Part shown: positions 43,671-53,200 of the stretch, piece by piece | Layout: each line of letters starts with the position of its first letter | How positions within the stretch are numbered: position 1 is the stretch's first letter | Source: Chitinophaga ginsengisoli | GTDB taxonomy: Bacteria; Bacteroidota; Bacteroidia; Chitinophagales; Chitinophagaceae | Length of the DNA stretch: 64,000 bases | Direction of reading: 5' to 3' | NCBI RefSeq assembly: GCF_003014595.1 | Contig: NZ_PYGK01000014.1 | Span: 124,001 to 188,000 of the forward strand | Notes under the pieces: generated by a model | What the model was told of the DNA's origin: nothing | Seen by the model: only the letters and a program-made list of their open reading frames with translations | Database searches by the model: none | Made by a program: the position numbers and the translations under genes

Positions 43671-45491
43671 ATGTTACGAAATATCATAACCATATCATTA
43701 TTATCCTGCCTGCCCACGCTTACGTTTGGCCAACAACGATATAGGGACTCTCTTGAACAAAAGTTGTCAAAGGCCAATTTGTCAGGTTACGACAAAGTGA
43801 TCGTTCAATGTAAGCTGGCAAGAGCATATTTTGAAACAGACCTTGATAAGGCCATCGCGTTCACAAACGATGCCGCTAATGCATCCGGAGCGGATGCGAA
43901 AGCCTGGCTCTATGCAACAAGGATACACCTGCTTGTACAAAAAAAGAATAAACCAGCAGCATACGCCGCACTCGATAGTGCCCTTCTGTATGTAAACCAG
44001 GCAAAAGATCCGCTGGCGAAAGGTATGGTATGGCTCAGGAATGGATGGTTGGATATTATTGATAACGAAAATGACCTTGCTGCGTCCAAATTATTGAAGG
44101 CGGCTGGTTTCTTTCAGACACCTGCCGGAGCACCCTATGCAGCGCTTGCCTATCACTATCTTGCCAGCATTTATAGTTACGGGACAGATACCGCGAGACA
44201 GGGGAATTATGCGAAAGAATGCTACGCAAAGGCCATGAAGAGCGGCGAACCGGATATATTGAACACTGCTTACTATACCATGGGGCAGTATTTCTATGAC
44301 TGCTATAAACTAAACGCCCGGAAACAATTACTTGATTCAGCATTATCTTACTATAACAAATCAATAGCACTTAGCGACCGAGAGAGAGACCGGATAATAT
44401 TACGAAGCAATACGGCCGCCGTGGCGCTGAATACTGCCAATATTTATTTCCAGCATTACCCCTCGTCTTTCCGTGACAGTGTATACCATTATCTGGAGAT
44501 AGCCGAGCGAATTGCTACAGCAACCCGGCTAACGGAAATACTGATCAATTGCTATGGAATGCGTAGCGAATATGCTCTCCGGAATAACAAGGTAGATGAA
44601 GCAGAGCAGCTGCTACTGACTGCACTCAGCGAGGCAGCTGCTTCCCCCGTAAAAATGCCGCTCACACAATCCCGGATATATCGTGCACTGGTAAGAGTAG
44701 CAGAACAGAAAAATGACGCAAGACTTGCCTTGTCATACATGAAAAGCTATGTATCCAGTAATGAGGAAGCATTTAACCAGGAAAAAATTAACAATGCCCA
44801 AAAGATCGATGCACGATACCGCGCGGCACAACAAGCGCAGAAAATTGCCTTGCTGGAACAGGAAGCATCCTTCCGGGAAAAACGTAACCTGCTGTATATT
44901 GGCCTGGGAGCAGCAGGAATTGCTGCATTATCTTTCCTGCTGATCTCTTATAACTATAAACTAAAAGCCTCCATGCGGAAACAGGAGCTGATAGATAAAG
45001 AAAAAGACCAGGTCATTCTGAAAGTGAAACTGCAGGAAGCAGAAACCAATCAGCTGCTGGCCGAACAAGCCCTGTTACGCGAAAGGCAGCAGCGCCTGGA
45101 AAAGGAATTGCTGGCCGAACAATTGCAGAAGGAGAGCACGAACCAGATCATGGAAATACTGGCGGACAAACACACAAGTGGTAATGAAGAGATCAAAAAG
45201 CTTATCAAACGTCAGCAACAACTGGATGAAGAATATGAAGACCACAAAACTGATTTTGTGGAGGTTCATTCCGGCTTCTTCGAACAGCTGCAGCAACGCG
45301 CCAGCAATTCCCTTACAAGACTTGACATGAAATACTGCTCCTATATACTGATGGGTCTATCAAACAAAGAGATTTCAACCCGGCTTAATATAGAAGCTAA
45401 AAGTATCAGGATGGCCAGATACAGGATCAAACAGAAATTAGGTCTTGGAAAGGAAGACAGCCTCGATAATTTCATCAAAACTTTAAGCTAG
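43671..45491 (+). CDS. TPR membrane sensor with LuxR-like helix-turn-helix
   Basis: The 606-residue protein has a signal sequence (MLRNIITISLLSCLPTLTFG) and a TPR-like helical periplasmic region (about 25-390). A membrane helix at about 405-428 (LLYIGLGAAGIAALSFLLIS) is followed by a long Gln/Glu-rich coiled coil (about 435-540). A C-terminal helix-turn-helix comes last (about 550-606, CSYILMGLSNKEISTRLNIE and SIRMARYRIKQKLGL). This layout is a known Bacteroidota one-component regulator, where the DNA-binding domain stays tethered to the inner membrane. Signal and targets are unknown. Confidence 0.78.
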   Translation: MLRNIITISLLSCLPTLTFGQQRYRDSLEQKLSKANLSGYDKVIVQCKLARAYFETDLDKAIAFTNDAANASGADAKAWLYATRIHLLVQKKNKPAAYAALDSALLYVNQAKDPLAKGMVWLRNGWLDIIDNENDLAASKLLKAAGFFQTPAGAPYAALAYHYLASIYSYGTDTARQGNYAKECYAKAMKSGEPDILNTAYYTMGQYFYDCYKLNARKQLLDSALSYYNKSIALSDRERDRIILRSNTAAVALNTANIYFQHYPSSFRDSVYHYLEIAERIATATRLTEILINCYGMRSEYALRNNKVDEAEQLLLTALSEAAASPVKMPLTQSRIYRALVRVAEQKNDARLALSYMKSYVSSNEEAFNQEKINNAQKIDARYRAAQQAQKIALLEQEASFREKRNLLYIGLGAAGIAALSFLLISYNYKLKASMRKQELIDKEKDQVILKVKLQEAETNQLLAEQALLRERQQRLEKELLAEQLQKESTNQIMEILADKHTSGNEEIKKLIKRQQQLDEEYEDHKTDFVEVHSGFFEQLQQRASNSLTRLDMKYCSYILMGLSNKEISTRLNIEAKSIRMARYRIKQKLGLGKEDSLDNFIKTLS

Positions 45492-45521
45492 GCAGACAAA
45501 GAACCCCTCTCAAAATTCCGT

Positions 45522-46091
45522 TTACAACACCTTCTCTTCGAATGTCTGGTTCCCCGGCAGGTCTTCCGCCATCGCCCGGACCTTGCCTCCGCTATAGGCA
45601 GGATTGTCATTTCGGGTCGTATAAAGCCATTCTATGCCACTTCTGCCCTGTAAGGCGTTCCCCTCTTCAACCAGGACTCCCGAAGCCGTATAAATGCCTA
45701 CAACGACCTGGTATACCCGGAAGTCGTCGGTAGCACGGACCCGGATTGCCTGCCCCGCTTGTCCCGTGTATTCATCTGTTTTAAGTTCATGGATCTCCGG
45801 GGCGTTGTAAAAGTCCCGTATTGCCAGGTTATTAGCATTCTGACCCGGTTTGGCAACAGCCATGTAGGCGGCTACCATATCAGGATCGGCCTTCACCACA
45901 GCGGCATACTCAGTTGCATCAGTAAACCTGGATTGTACATCCAGCTGTTTGGGGGAGAATTTATAGCGTTTCCCCTTTTTGGTCTTGGCTTTACCCAGGA
46001 TGACCTGTCCTGCTCTTTGCGTTACAGTAAGCTGTTTCCCAATAGTACCGGATACCTGGGCTAACAGGAGATTGTTTTTAGCTCTTGCCAT
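45522..46091 (-). CDS. Conserved hypothetical protein, possibly DUF6266-like
   Basis: The 189-residue protein opens with a Gly/Lys-rich segment (LLLAQVSGTIGKQLTVTQ, then VILGKAKTKKGKRYKFSPKQ). A helical stretch of DATEYAAVVKADPDMVAAYM type follows, then a beta-rich C-terminal half (IRVRATDDFRVYQVVVGIYT). The small SG.IG start followed by basic residues is reminiscent of DUF6266 proteins in Bacteroidota, but I am not sure. It has no signal peptide or membrane helix. Its upstream region contains the 22-base repeat array, so it may be controlled from there. Confidence 0.6.
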   Translation of the reverse strand: MARAKNNLLLAQVSGTIGKQLTVTQRAGQVILGKAKTKKGKRYKFSPKQLDVQSRFTDATEYAAVVKADPDMVAAYMAVAKPGQNANNLAIRDFYNAPEIHELKTDEYTGQAGQAIRVRATDDFRVYQVVVGIYTASGVLVEEGNALQGRSGIEWLYTTRNDNPAYSGGKVRAMAEDLPGNQTFEEKVL

Positions 46092-46210
46092 AATTGGTTT
46101 TCAGGTGTTAACAGTATTAGAATAGTTGCTATAGCAATATAATAATACTGGTTGACTTCGGCAAATATTCTTTTATAACAGGCTCTTTTACCGCTTTGAT
46201 ACCTATATCT

Positions 46211-46319
46211 CCATATCGCTACATCGTCATCTGGATATCACTTTAGGCTCATATGTATATCGATTCGATATAGAAATGTCGGTGAAATGATATGGAAATG
46301 ACGGTGAAGCGATATGGAA
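46211..46319. repeat. Inverted and tandem 22-base repeat array
   Basis: On the right, units beginning GATAT(A/G)GAAATG start at 46267, 46289 and 46311, exactly 22 bases apart; the third is partial. On the left, 46211-46239 is an inverted copy matching the reverse complement of 46289-46317 at 24 of 29 bases. Between them is the 17-base near-perfect palindrome TATATCGATTCGATATA (46256-46272), whose right half begins the first unit. Transcribed, the arms would form a long imperfect stem. Confidence 0.7.
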
Positions 46320-46404
46320 GAATAGGGAATACATCGAACAAAAAAGGGTTTAAAAGCGATTTTCAGCCCTTCTTTACCCCTTGACTACCGGTCACATCAA
46401 AAGC

Positions 46405-46440
46405 AAAGGGGCAGGCTGTATAATCACAACCTGCCCCTGA
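46405..46440 (-). terminator. Intrinsic terminator of the GH95-ATP-grasp unit
   Basis: AGGGGCAGG and CCTGCCCCT pair around a 14-base loop. On the minus strand the stem is followed by TTTGCTTTTG. It lies 20 bases after the stop of the ATP-grasp gene. Confidence 0.7.
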
Positions 46441-46458
46441 AAATGAATAATGTCCAGA

Positions 46459-47346
46459 TCAGCTGACAGCCATCGTCTTTTCTTCCAATGCTCCCAGGTA
46501 GTTCTCAAAGCTCTTTTCTTCAAACGTGGTATAGAGCAAAGGTTCTATCAGTTCCAGCTCCATTAAAGCCAGCTTTCCATCTACCATCACCCCGTCTACA
46601 CGGGTATACAACGCATCTGCTGCAAAACGGCGCACCAGGGCCGTTGCTTCTCTAATAATGGCAGCATCAGGTTGAACGCCATTGATAGTAGCCCCATACT
46701 GCGGTTGTACACGGAAATCGCCTTCCTTGGGCTTTTTCACGATCGCATGACTGAAACGTCCGCCGAAAAAGACAAGCGACCACTCACCTGCATGGATCTC
46801 CTTTAAGAAAGGCTGGGCAATAAAGGCTTCCTGCCGCAGTAATTCATTCAGGGGATGTGTTGGTAATGTCGGGTCGCCTTCCACTAATGTGAAGGTATTC
46901 TTGGAACCGCCGCTCACGCAAGGTTTCACGATAATCTTGTCGGTTCCAAGACGGGTGAATAAGGTCGAAAGTGCTGTTGGCGTATCCTTTTCCAGAAAAA
47001 TGGAAGGAATGATATTAAATCCTGCTTCACTGATCTCTTGCAGATAATGTTTGTCAGCATTCCACAGTACCATCTTCACCGGGTTCAGTAAGCGCACACC
47101 CAATGCTGACAGTTTATGCAGCCATGTCCTGAACTCCTCCAGCCTGTTATGATAATCATAAGGCGATTTCAGGATGACGAGGCCGTAAGAAGACCAGTCA
47201 GCCTGCGGATCTTTCCAATCCTTTGCTTCCGCTGTCCAGCCACGGGCATTAAGGTTTTCCAGCAATTTCTTGTCTTCGTTCCTTGCCATATCAAACAGGT
47301 TGGCAGGGTCTTCACATATCAGCGCTATTCTCTTATTATCTGGCAT
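46459..47346 (-). CDS. ATP-grasp ligase, DcsG/RimK-like
   Basis: The 295-residue protein has an N-terminal alpha/beta domain (KRIALICEDPANLFDMARNE) and ATP-grasp elements. Visible are DKIIVKPCVSGGSKNTF (nucleotide-binding Lys and Gly/Ser loop), AFIAQPFLKEI (hinge) and the metal-binding end VDGVMVDGKLALMELELIEP. It resembles the ATP-grasp proteins related to the cycloserine enzyme DcsG and RimK, which join an amine to a carboxylate. The true substrate is not known. It begins 22 bases after the GH95 stop on the same strand, an odd partner for a fucosidase. Confidence 0.72.
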   Translation of the reverse strand: MPDNKRIALICEDPANLFDMARNEDKKLLENLNARGWTAEAKDWKDPQADWSSYGLVILKSPYDYHNRLEEFRTWLHKLSALGVRLLNPVKMVLWNADKHYLQEISEAGFNIIPSIFLEKDTPTALSTLFTRLGTDKIIVKPCVSGGSKNTFTLVEGDPTLPTHPLNELLRQEAFIAQPFLKEIHAGEWSLVFFGGRFSHAIVKKPKEGDFRVQPQYGATINGVQPDAAIIREATALVRRFAADALYTRVDGVMVDGKLALMELELIEPLLYTTFEEKSFENYLGALEEKTMAVS

Positions 47347-47368
47347 AGTCGTTTATTTCTGCGTTACG

Positions 47369-49858
47369 TTATTCTGCTCCCTGTAATGTATATACGCCGC
47401 CGGCGCTTGTTTTCAGGGCATATGGATAACCGGCGGCTGGATCTTTCGGTTTCATCGGCGCCAGTTGTGCATTACTGGTTGCTTTCAGGCGATGTTTTGA
47501 TACGAGATAACAGGTACCTGCTCTTGTTGCATGTACTGTTACACTGGTGATCTTTCCTTCTTTCCAGCTCATATCGATGGTATGGCCATCGAAGGCCAAC
47601 AAGCCTTTTACCCGGCCGCTGGACCAGCTATCAGGAAGAGCGGGCAGCAAATGTATAGCATTTGATTGTCCGTTGAGCAACATTTGTGCAATGCCGGAAG
47701 TGCCTCCGAAATTACCATCTATCTGGAACGGTGGATGCGCACAAAACAGGTTGGCATAAGTACCGCCCGCATCATGCATATCAATGGAACCTTTACCTGT
47801 AAGGGTCAGCAGCTCTCGCAATAATTTATACGCATGATTACCATCTTCCAATCTCGCCCAGGTATTGATCTTCCAGGCCTTGCTCCAACCGGTGCCACCA
47901 TCACCCCTGATCTCCAGTGTACGTTTGGCGGCATTGGCCAGTTCGGGTGTTGCTGAAGGAGAGATCTGATCGCCGGGGAACAGGCCATATAAATGTGAAA
48001 TATGACGATGCTCTACCTCAGCAGAAGGCCAGTCTTTATACCATTCCTGCAGACTGCCATCTTTCCCGATCTTAAACGGATACAGACGGTCGGCAGTAAC
48101 CTGTAAAGAATCACGCAGTGCATTGTCCACCTGTAATACTTCACCTGCTTTGATCACATTATTAAACAACTCACGTATGATAGTCATATCCATCGTACTG
48201 GCAACAGCTACCGCTTCATGCGTGCCATTCTCCAACACGAACATGTTCTCTGGTGAAGTAGCCGGCGCAGTAACCAGGTATCCGGAAGCAGGATCTTTTA
48301 CCAGCCAGTCCAGGCTGAAAAGTGCGGCCGATTTCATGATAGGATATGCAGTATCTCTCAGGAATTGCACATCGCCTGTATAGCGATAGTGCTGCCACAG
48401 GAACTGGCATAACCAGTTACCTCCCATCATCCAGTTGGCCCACTGCGGATCTCCTTTGCCTATATCTCCTACGGGATTGGAGATGGCCCATATGTCTGTA
48501 TTGTGATGTGCCACCCATCCACGGGTATTATAGAAATTGCCGGCAGTATGCTGACCAGTTACAGAGAGTTCTTTCAACAACTGGTACAAGGGCCGCTGCA
48601 TTTCCATCAGGTTACACACTTCCGCCGGCCAATAGTTCATCTCTGTATTGATGTTGATAGTATAATTCGAGCTCCAGGGTGCACGTAATTCTTTATTCCA
48701 GATGCCCTGCAGATTAGCAGGAGCAGCCTTTGTACGCGAACTGGAGATCAGCAGATAACGGCCAAACTGGAAATAAAGGCTTTCCAGTGTTGCATCTTTC
48801 CCTCCTGCTGTATAACGTCGCAGTCTTTCATCTGTAGGCAATGTGCTCTGATCAGCGCCATCCAGTTGCAGAGACACGCGGTTAAAGAAAGTATGATAAT
48901 CCTGCTCATGACGTTTCAGCAGATTGTCGTAAGACAATGCCGCTGCTTTTTTTAGATATCCGTCCACCAACGTTTTTTCATCTACACCTTCGCTGTCCGG
49001 ACATTTATTATAACCGTTAAAACTTGTAGCAGCTGTTAGCAGTAAGGTAACTTCCGTTGCATGCTTTACGGTGATGCCGGAAGTATCTGTTGTAATGCTG
49101 CCATCGGGACTAATAGCACGCATACGCAGTTCATAGCGCATACCATTACAGCTGCCCGGAGCATCATATTTAATGGGCTCTTTGTTATAGTTTACATAAT
49201 TGGGATCAGCTTGAGAAGGCGCTTTACCTCTCATCGCTATTTCTTTTTTACCTGTCACTACATTACTATATCTCAGTTGGCTGGAAGTAGATGCAGTAAA
49301 GTTTAACTGTCCTTTTTTATTTGCTTTAAGACGTATCACGATCACCTGGTCGGGTGCAGAGATAAACATCTCACGTGTGTAAGTAACACCGCTACTGGTG
49401 AAACGGGTAACAGCCTTTGCATCTGCAATATCCAGATCGCGGTAATACTGGCTTACAGCGGCGTCTTTCAGTTCTTGCCGGATGCGTACATCTCCCAGTG
49501 GCAAGAAGGACTGGGAATAGGCACCCTGCATCTTCCGTAAGAGACTATCCGCCTGATGGTATTTTTCCTGGAACAAGGCTGCTCTCACCGCAGGCAGGTA
49601 CTTAGCTGCATCCGGATTGATGTTGTTGTTAACAGGTCCGCCGGACCATAAAGTAGCTTCATTGAGCTGAATGAGTTCTTCACTGGTACCACCAAATACC
49701 ATCGCTCCCAGTCTGCCATTACCCAATGGTAAAGCCTGTGACCATTCAATAGCTGGTTCTTTATACCAGAGTTTCAGCTTGTTAACCGGCTGCTGTGCCC
49801 GTAAATGCCCTGCTCCTGCAGAAAGCAACAATAGAAAAATAAGACCTGTTCTGTTCAT
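47369..49858 (-). CDS. GH95 family alpha-L-fucosidase
   Basis: The 829-residue exported protein, from the ATG at 49858 that opens the signal peptide MNRTGLIFLLLLSAGAGHLR, has an N-terminal beta-domain (LKLWYKEPAIEWSQALPLGN, LIQLNEATLWSGGP) and an (alpha/alpha)6 catalytic domain. Catalytic regions known for GH95 are visible: the Asn-x-Asn pair in NYTININTEMNYWPAE (about residue 397), the acid Glu in TSPENMF (about 533) and the Asp in HPPFQIDGNFGG (about 712). GH95 enzymes invert alpha-1,2-fucosyl (sometimes alpha-L-galactosyl) linkages, as on xyloglucan or rhamnogalacturonan side chains. It diverges from the hybrid regulator across a 426-base gap. Confidence 0.92.
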   Translation of the reverse strand: MNRTGLIFLLLLSAGAGHLRAQQPVNKLKLWYKEPAIEWSQALPLGNGRLGAMVFGGTSEELIQLNEATLWSGGPVNNNINPDAAKYLPAVRAALFQEKYHQADSLLRKMQGAYSQSFLPLGDVRIRQELKDAAVSQYYRDLDIADAKAVTRFTSSGVTYTREMFISAPDQVIVIRLKANKKGQLNFTASTSSQLRYSNVVTGKKEIAMRGKAPSQADPNYVNYNKEPIKYDAPGSCNGMRYELRMRAISPDGSITTDTSGITVKHATEVTLLLTAATSFNGYNKCPDSEGVDEKTLVDGYLKKAAALSYDNLLKRHEQDYHTFFNRVSLQLDGADQSTLPTDERLRRYTAGGKDATLESLYFQFGRYLLISSSRTKAAPANLQGIWNKELRAPWSSNYTININTEMNYWPAEVCNLMEMQRPLYQLLKELSVTGQHTAGNFYNTRGWVAHHNTDIWAISNPVGDIGKGDPQWANWMMGGNWLCQFLWQHYRYTGDVQFLRDTAYPIMKSAALFSLDWLVKDPASGYLVTAPATSPENMFVLENGTHEAVAVASTMDMTIIRELFNNVIKAGEVLQVDNALRDSLQVTADRLYPFKIGKDGSLQEWYKDWPSAEVEHRHISHLYGLFPGDQISPSATPELANAAKRTLEIRGDGGTGWSKAWKINTWARLEDGNHAYKLLRELLTLTGKGSIDMHDAGGTYANLFCAHPPFQIDGNFGGTSGIAQMLLNGQSNAIHLLPALPDSWSSGRVKGLLAFDGHTIDMSWKEGKITSVTVHATRAGTCYLVSKHRLKATSNAQLAPMKPKDPAAGYPYALKTSAGGVYTLQGAE

Positions 49859-50284
49859 AGACGTGAAAAAATAAAATAATTGTCGAATAAACAAGTTCAG
49901 CTTTTTTACAAGGAAATGCAAACGATTGCGAAAAAAAGCGGACAAACCTTTGGTTATCACTTACAGGGGCATTACATTTGTTGTGTAAATCATATATTAC
50001 CGGGATAAGACGTAAGTTACCTCCAGCACAAGTGAATGAATGAAACATCCCGGCTGATGGCTGATCGGCGAGTATAATGCTCATATCATCCTGAGAAAAT
50101 TTCATCAGATAACAATAAAAAAGTATTATAAGCAATATGCTAAACTTTTTATGGACCTGAGTACCATAACGTGGAATTTTAGCACAAAGGTCGAATTCTT
50201 TCGACCTTTCTTTTTTTATTTACCTGAGAGATTCTATATTGTAGAGCAGACATTTAAAATTATATATCCGCGTTAATTACACAA
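49859..50284. other. 426-base divergent intergenic region, GH95 / hybrid regulator
   Basis: No protein gene is seen. It should carry the promoters for both diverging genes, but neither shows a clear full promoter match. Its main feature is a strong plus-strand terminator at 50186-50217, about 70 bases before the regulator start. A 13-codon open frame (50036-50077) is too short to call. Confidence 0.6.
50186..50217 (+). terminator. Orphan intrinsic terminator in the hybrid regulator leader
   Basis: AAAGGTCGA and TCGACCTTT form a perfect 9-base stem with a 6-base loop, then C and eight Ts. It points along the plus strand, although no plus-strand gene lies upstream for several kilobases. It could end a small RNA made from about 49980-50180 or act as an attenuator for the regulator gene. 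Confidence 0.75.
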
Positions 50285-53200
50285 GTGGAGAAAAAGCTAT
50301 TTATTCTATTCTTGCTGGTATTCCTACCTGCTTTACTCAAGGGACAAACAAGCTCGTCGCAATACCAGTTGAGCAGGATAGATATTACCCAGGGACTTTC
50401 TGCTAACCAGGTCAATTGCATCCTGAAGGATAATCGTGGGTTCATGTGGTTTGGCACCATGTCGGGCCTGAACCGCTACGATGGCTATAACTTCAAGGTA
50501 TTCCGCCAGGCCCTCAGCGATTCCACTACTCTTTCCGACAACTTTATCACCAGCCTCATGGAAGGCCCGGAAGGCCTGTTATGGATCACAAACCGTAATG
50601 GCCAGAACATCTACTATCCTGATAAAGGCAACTTCCAAAGAGACATCCGGCCTGTACTCAGGCAGTACGGTATTCCAGGCGACTCTGTTGGTCAGATCAT
50701 GAAAGACAAGGCAGGGATGTACTGGTTTGTGATGCCGAAGAATGGCTTATTCAGGTATGCACCTGCTGCTCATACATCAACTAAGATCAGCTTTAAAGCA
50801 ACAGAGAATGCGCCCGTTGTATCCATTGCAGAAGACCCTGCCGGCAACATCTGGATACTGCATGCAGACGGACTGCTGCAAAGAATGGACAGCCGCAGTC
50901 TTGCAATTGTTTACCAGGTACAGATGCCCGAACAGAATGGCAGCAGCAAACAGCAGGACTACCAGATGATGGCCGACAAAGACGGAGATCTCTGGATTTT
51001 CAGCAATACGGATGTACTGGGTATTTATTATTACAATCAACACAATGCCACCTTCACACATTATAACCAGAATACCGGCACGGTAAGGCTCAACACGAAT
51101 ATTGTAAGAGGTGTGGTACAAGATAACCAGGGACTGATCTGGATAGGCACAGATCATGGCGGATTGAATATCATCGACAAACAAAAACAATCTATACAGT
51201 ACCTCCTTAACAATAGTGAAAATCCTAAGAGTCTGAGTCAAAATAGTATCAACGCCCTGTACCGTGATAACTCCGGTATTATATGGATCGGTACTTATAA
51301 GAAAGGCATCTGCTATTACCACGAAAATATTGTTAAGTTCCCTTTATACCAGCACCAGGTATTTGCAGCCAATAGTCTTCCTTATGATGACGTAAACCGT
51401 TTTGCAGAAGATGCAAAGGGCAACCTCTGGATCGGTACCAATGGCGGTGGATTGATCTACTTTGACCGCCAGCATAATACATTCAAACAGTACCTGCATG
51501 AAGCAGGTAATCCCAATACACCCAGCGGTAATGTGATTGTGAGCCTCTGGATAGACCGTGCGCAGAAATTGTGGATCGGCTCTTATTTCGGTGGACTGGA
51601 TTGTTTTGACGGCAGCCGTTTTATCCACTATAAAAACGACCCTGCAGATCCCAATAGCCTCAGTGATAACAGCGTCTGGGAAATCTTTGAAGATAGTCAG
51701 CAGCGCCTATGGGTAGGTACATTAGGCGGAGGCTTGAACATACTTGACAGGGCTACCGGTAAGTTCCAGCGCTTTACCAACGGCGTGTCTCTGCGATCGC
51801 CTTATATAGCGGCCATAATGGAAGACAGGACCGGCAATATCTGGATAGGTACTTCGGATGGTATGGATGTCATGAACAAAGCGGGTAAGTTCACACACTA
51901 CGGTACCATCGACAAACAACCGGATGGCCTGAGCAACAAGAACGTCATCTGTATGTTCGAAGATAGCCGCGGACTGATATGGGTAGGTACACACGAAGGA
52001 TTGAACCTGTATGATCCTGCAACGAAAAAGATACGCATACTGCGAAAGGAAGATGGTTTGCCAGACAACATTGTGCTGAACATCCTGGAAGATAAGAACA
52101 AAACACTGTGGATGAGTACCTCCAATGGTATATCCAATCTCAGTATACAGGAGAAATCCGGAGGATATATCTTTCACTTCAAAAACTATGATGAATCTGA
52201 CGGATTACAGGGAAGAGAGTTCAATGAAAATGCCGCTTTAGAGACCAGCAAAGGAGAACTGATCTTCGGAGGTGGTAATGGTTTCAATCTCTTTTATCCG
52301 CATTCCATTGCTATTAATCGGAGTATACCTCCCATCGTCTTCACCGACTTCCAGATCTTCAATAAAAGTATGACGCCCGGAGAAACCATCAATGGACGTA
52401 TATTGTTGCAACAATCTATCACACAGACAAAAAAGATCACTTTAAAATACAGGGAGAATGTATTCTCCATTTCCTTTGCGGCATTGAATTACTTCCATCC
52501 GGAGAAGAATCAGTATGCCTATATGCTGGAAGGATTCAACAATGAATGGCTCACTGCAGATGGCAGTCTCCGTAAAGCGACTTATACCAACCTGGACCCC
52601 GGAGAATATACCTTCCGGGTGAAGGCATCCAACAATGACGGCGTATGGACGCCTGCTCCCGTGGAGTTACATATCACCATACTTCCTCCTTTCTGGAGAA
52701 CACCGCTGGCATTTATACTGTATGTACTGCTCATTATAGGCGCCCTGATACTGGCAAGAAGGATTGTATTGGAAAGGGAAAGACTGCGTGCCCGTATTGA
52801 GCAGGAGAAACAGGAAGCACAGCGCATACATGAACTGGATGCATTAAAGATCCGCTTCTTCACCAACGTCAGCCATGAGTTCAGGACACCACTGAGCCTC
52901 ATCATCACGCCGCTGGAAAAGATCCTGGGCAAGGGCCTGGAGAATAATTTGCAGCAGCAGCTGGTACTGATACAACGTAATGCCCGCCGCCTGCTCAATC
53001 TCGTTAATCAGCTGCTTGATTTCCGCAAGATGGAGGTACAGGAGATCAAGCTATACACCAGCGAAGGAGATATTGTTGCATTTATAAAAGAGCTGACCAC
53101 TTCTTTCTCTGACCTGTCGGAAAAGAAACAGATACACCTGGACTTTCATAGCAGCATCAAAGAGCTACACATGTTATATGATCCGGATAAGATAGAAAAG

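Larger units (their letters stand above)
46092..46458. other. 367-base non-coding region with repeat array
   Basis: No gene is seen. The region holds the inverted and direct 22-base repeats at 46211-46319, a 17-base palindrome at 46256-46272, and the terminator of the ATP-grasp gene at 46407-46438. The first 110 bases, upstream of the hypothetical protein, are plain AT-rich sequence. Confidence 0.65.

Noticed and set aside
46267..46319. Possible CRISPR array.
   Set aside because: The 22-base units are tandem with no spacers between them, and no cas genes are seen.
50036..50077. A 13-codon leader peptide before the hybrid regulator.
   Set aside because: It is too short, has no run of a regulated amino acid, and does not abut the terminator hairpin at 50186.
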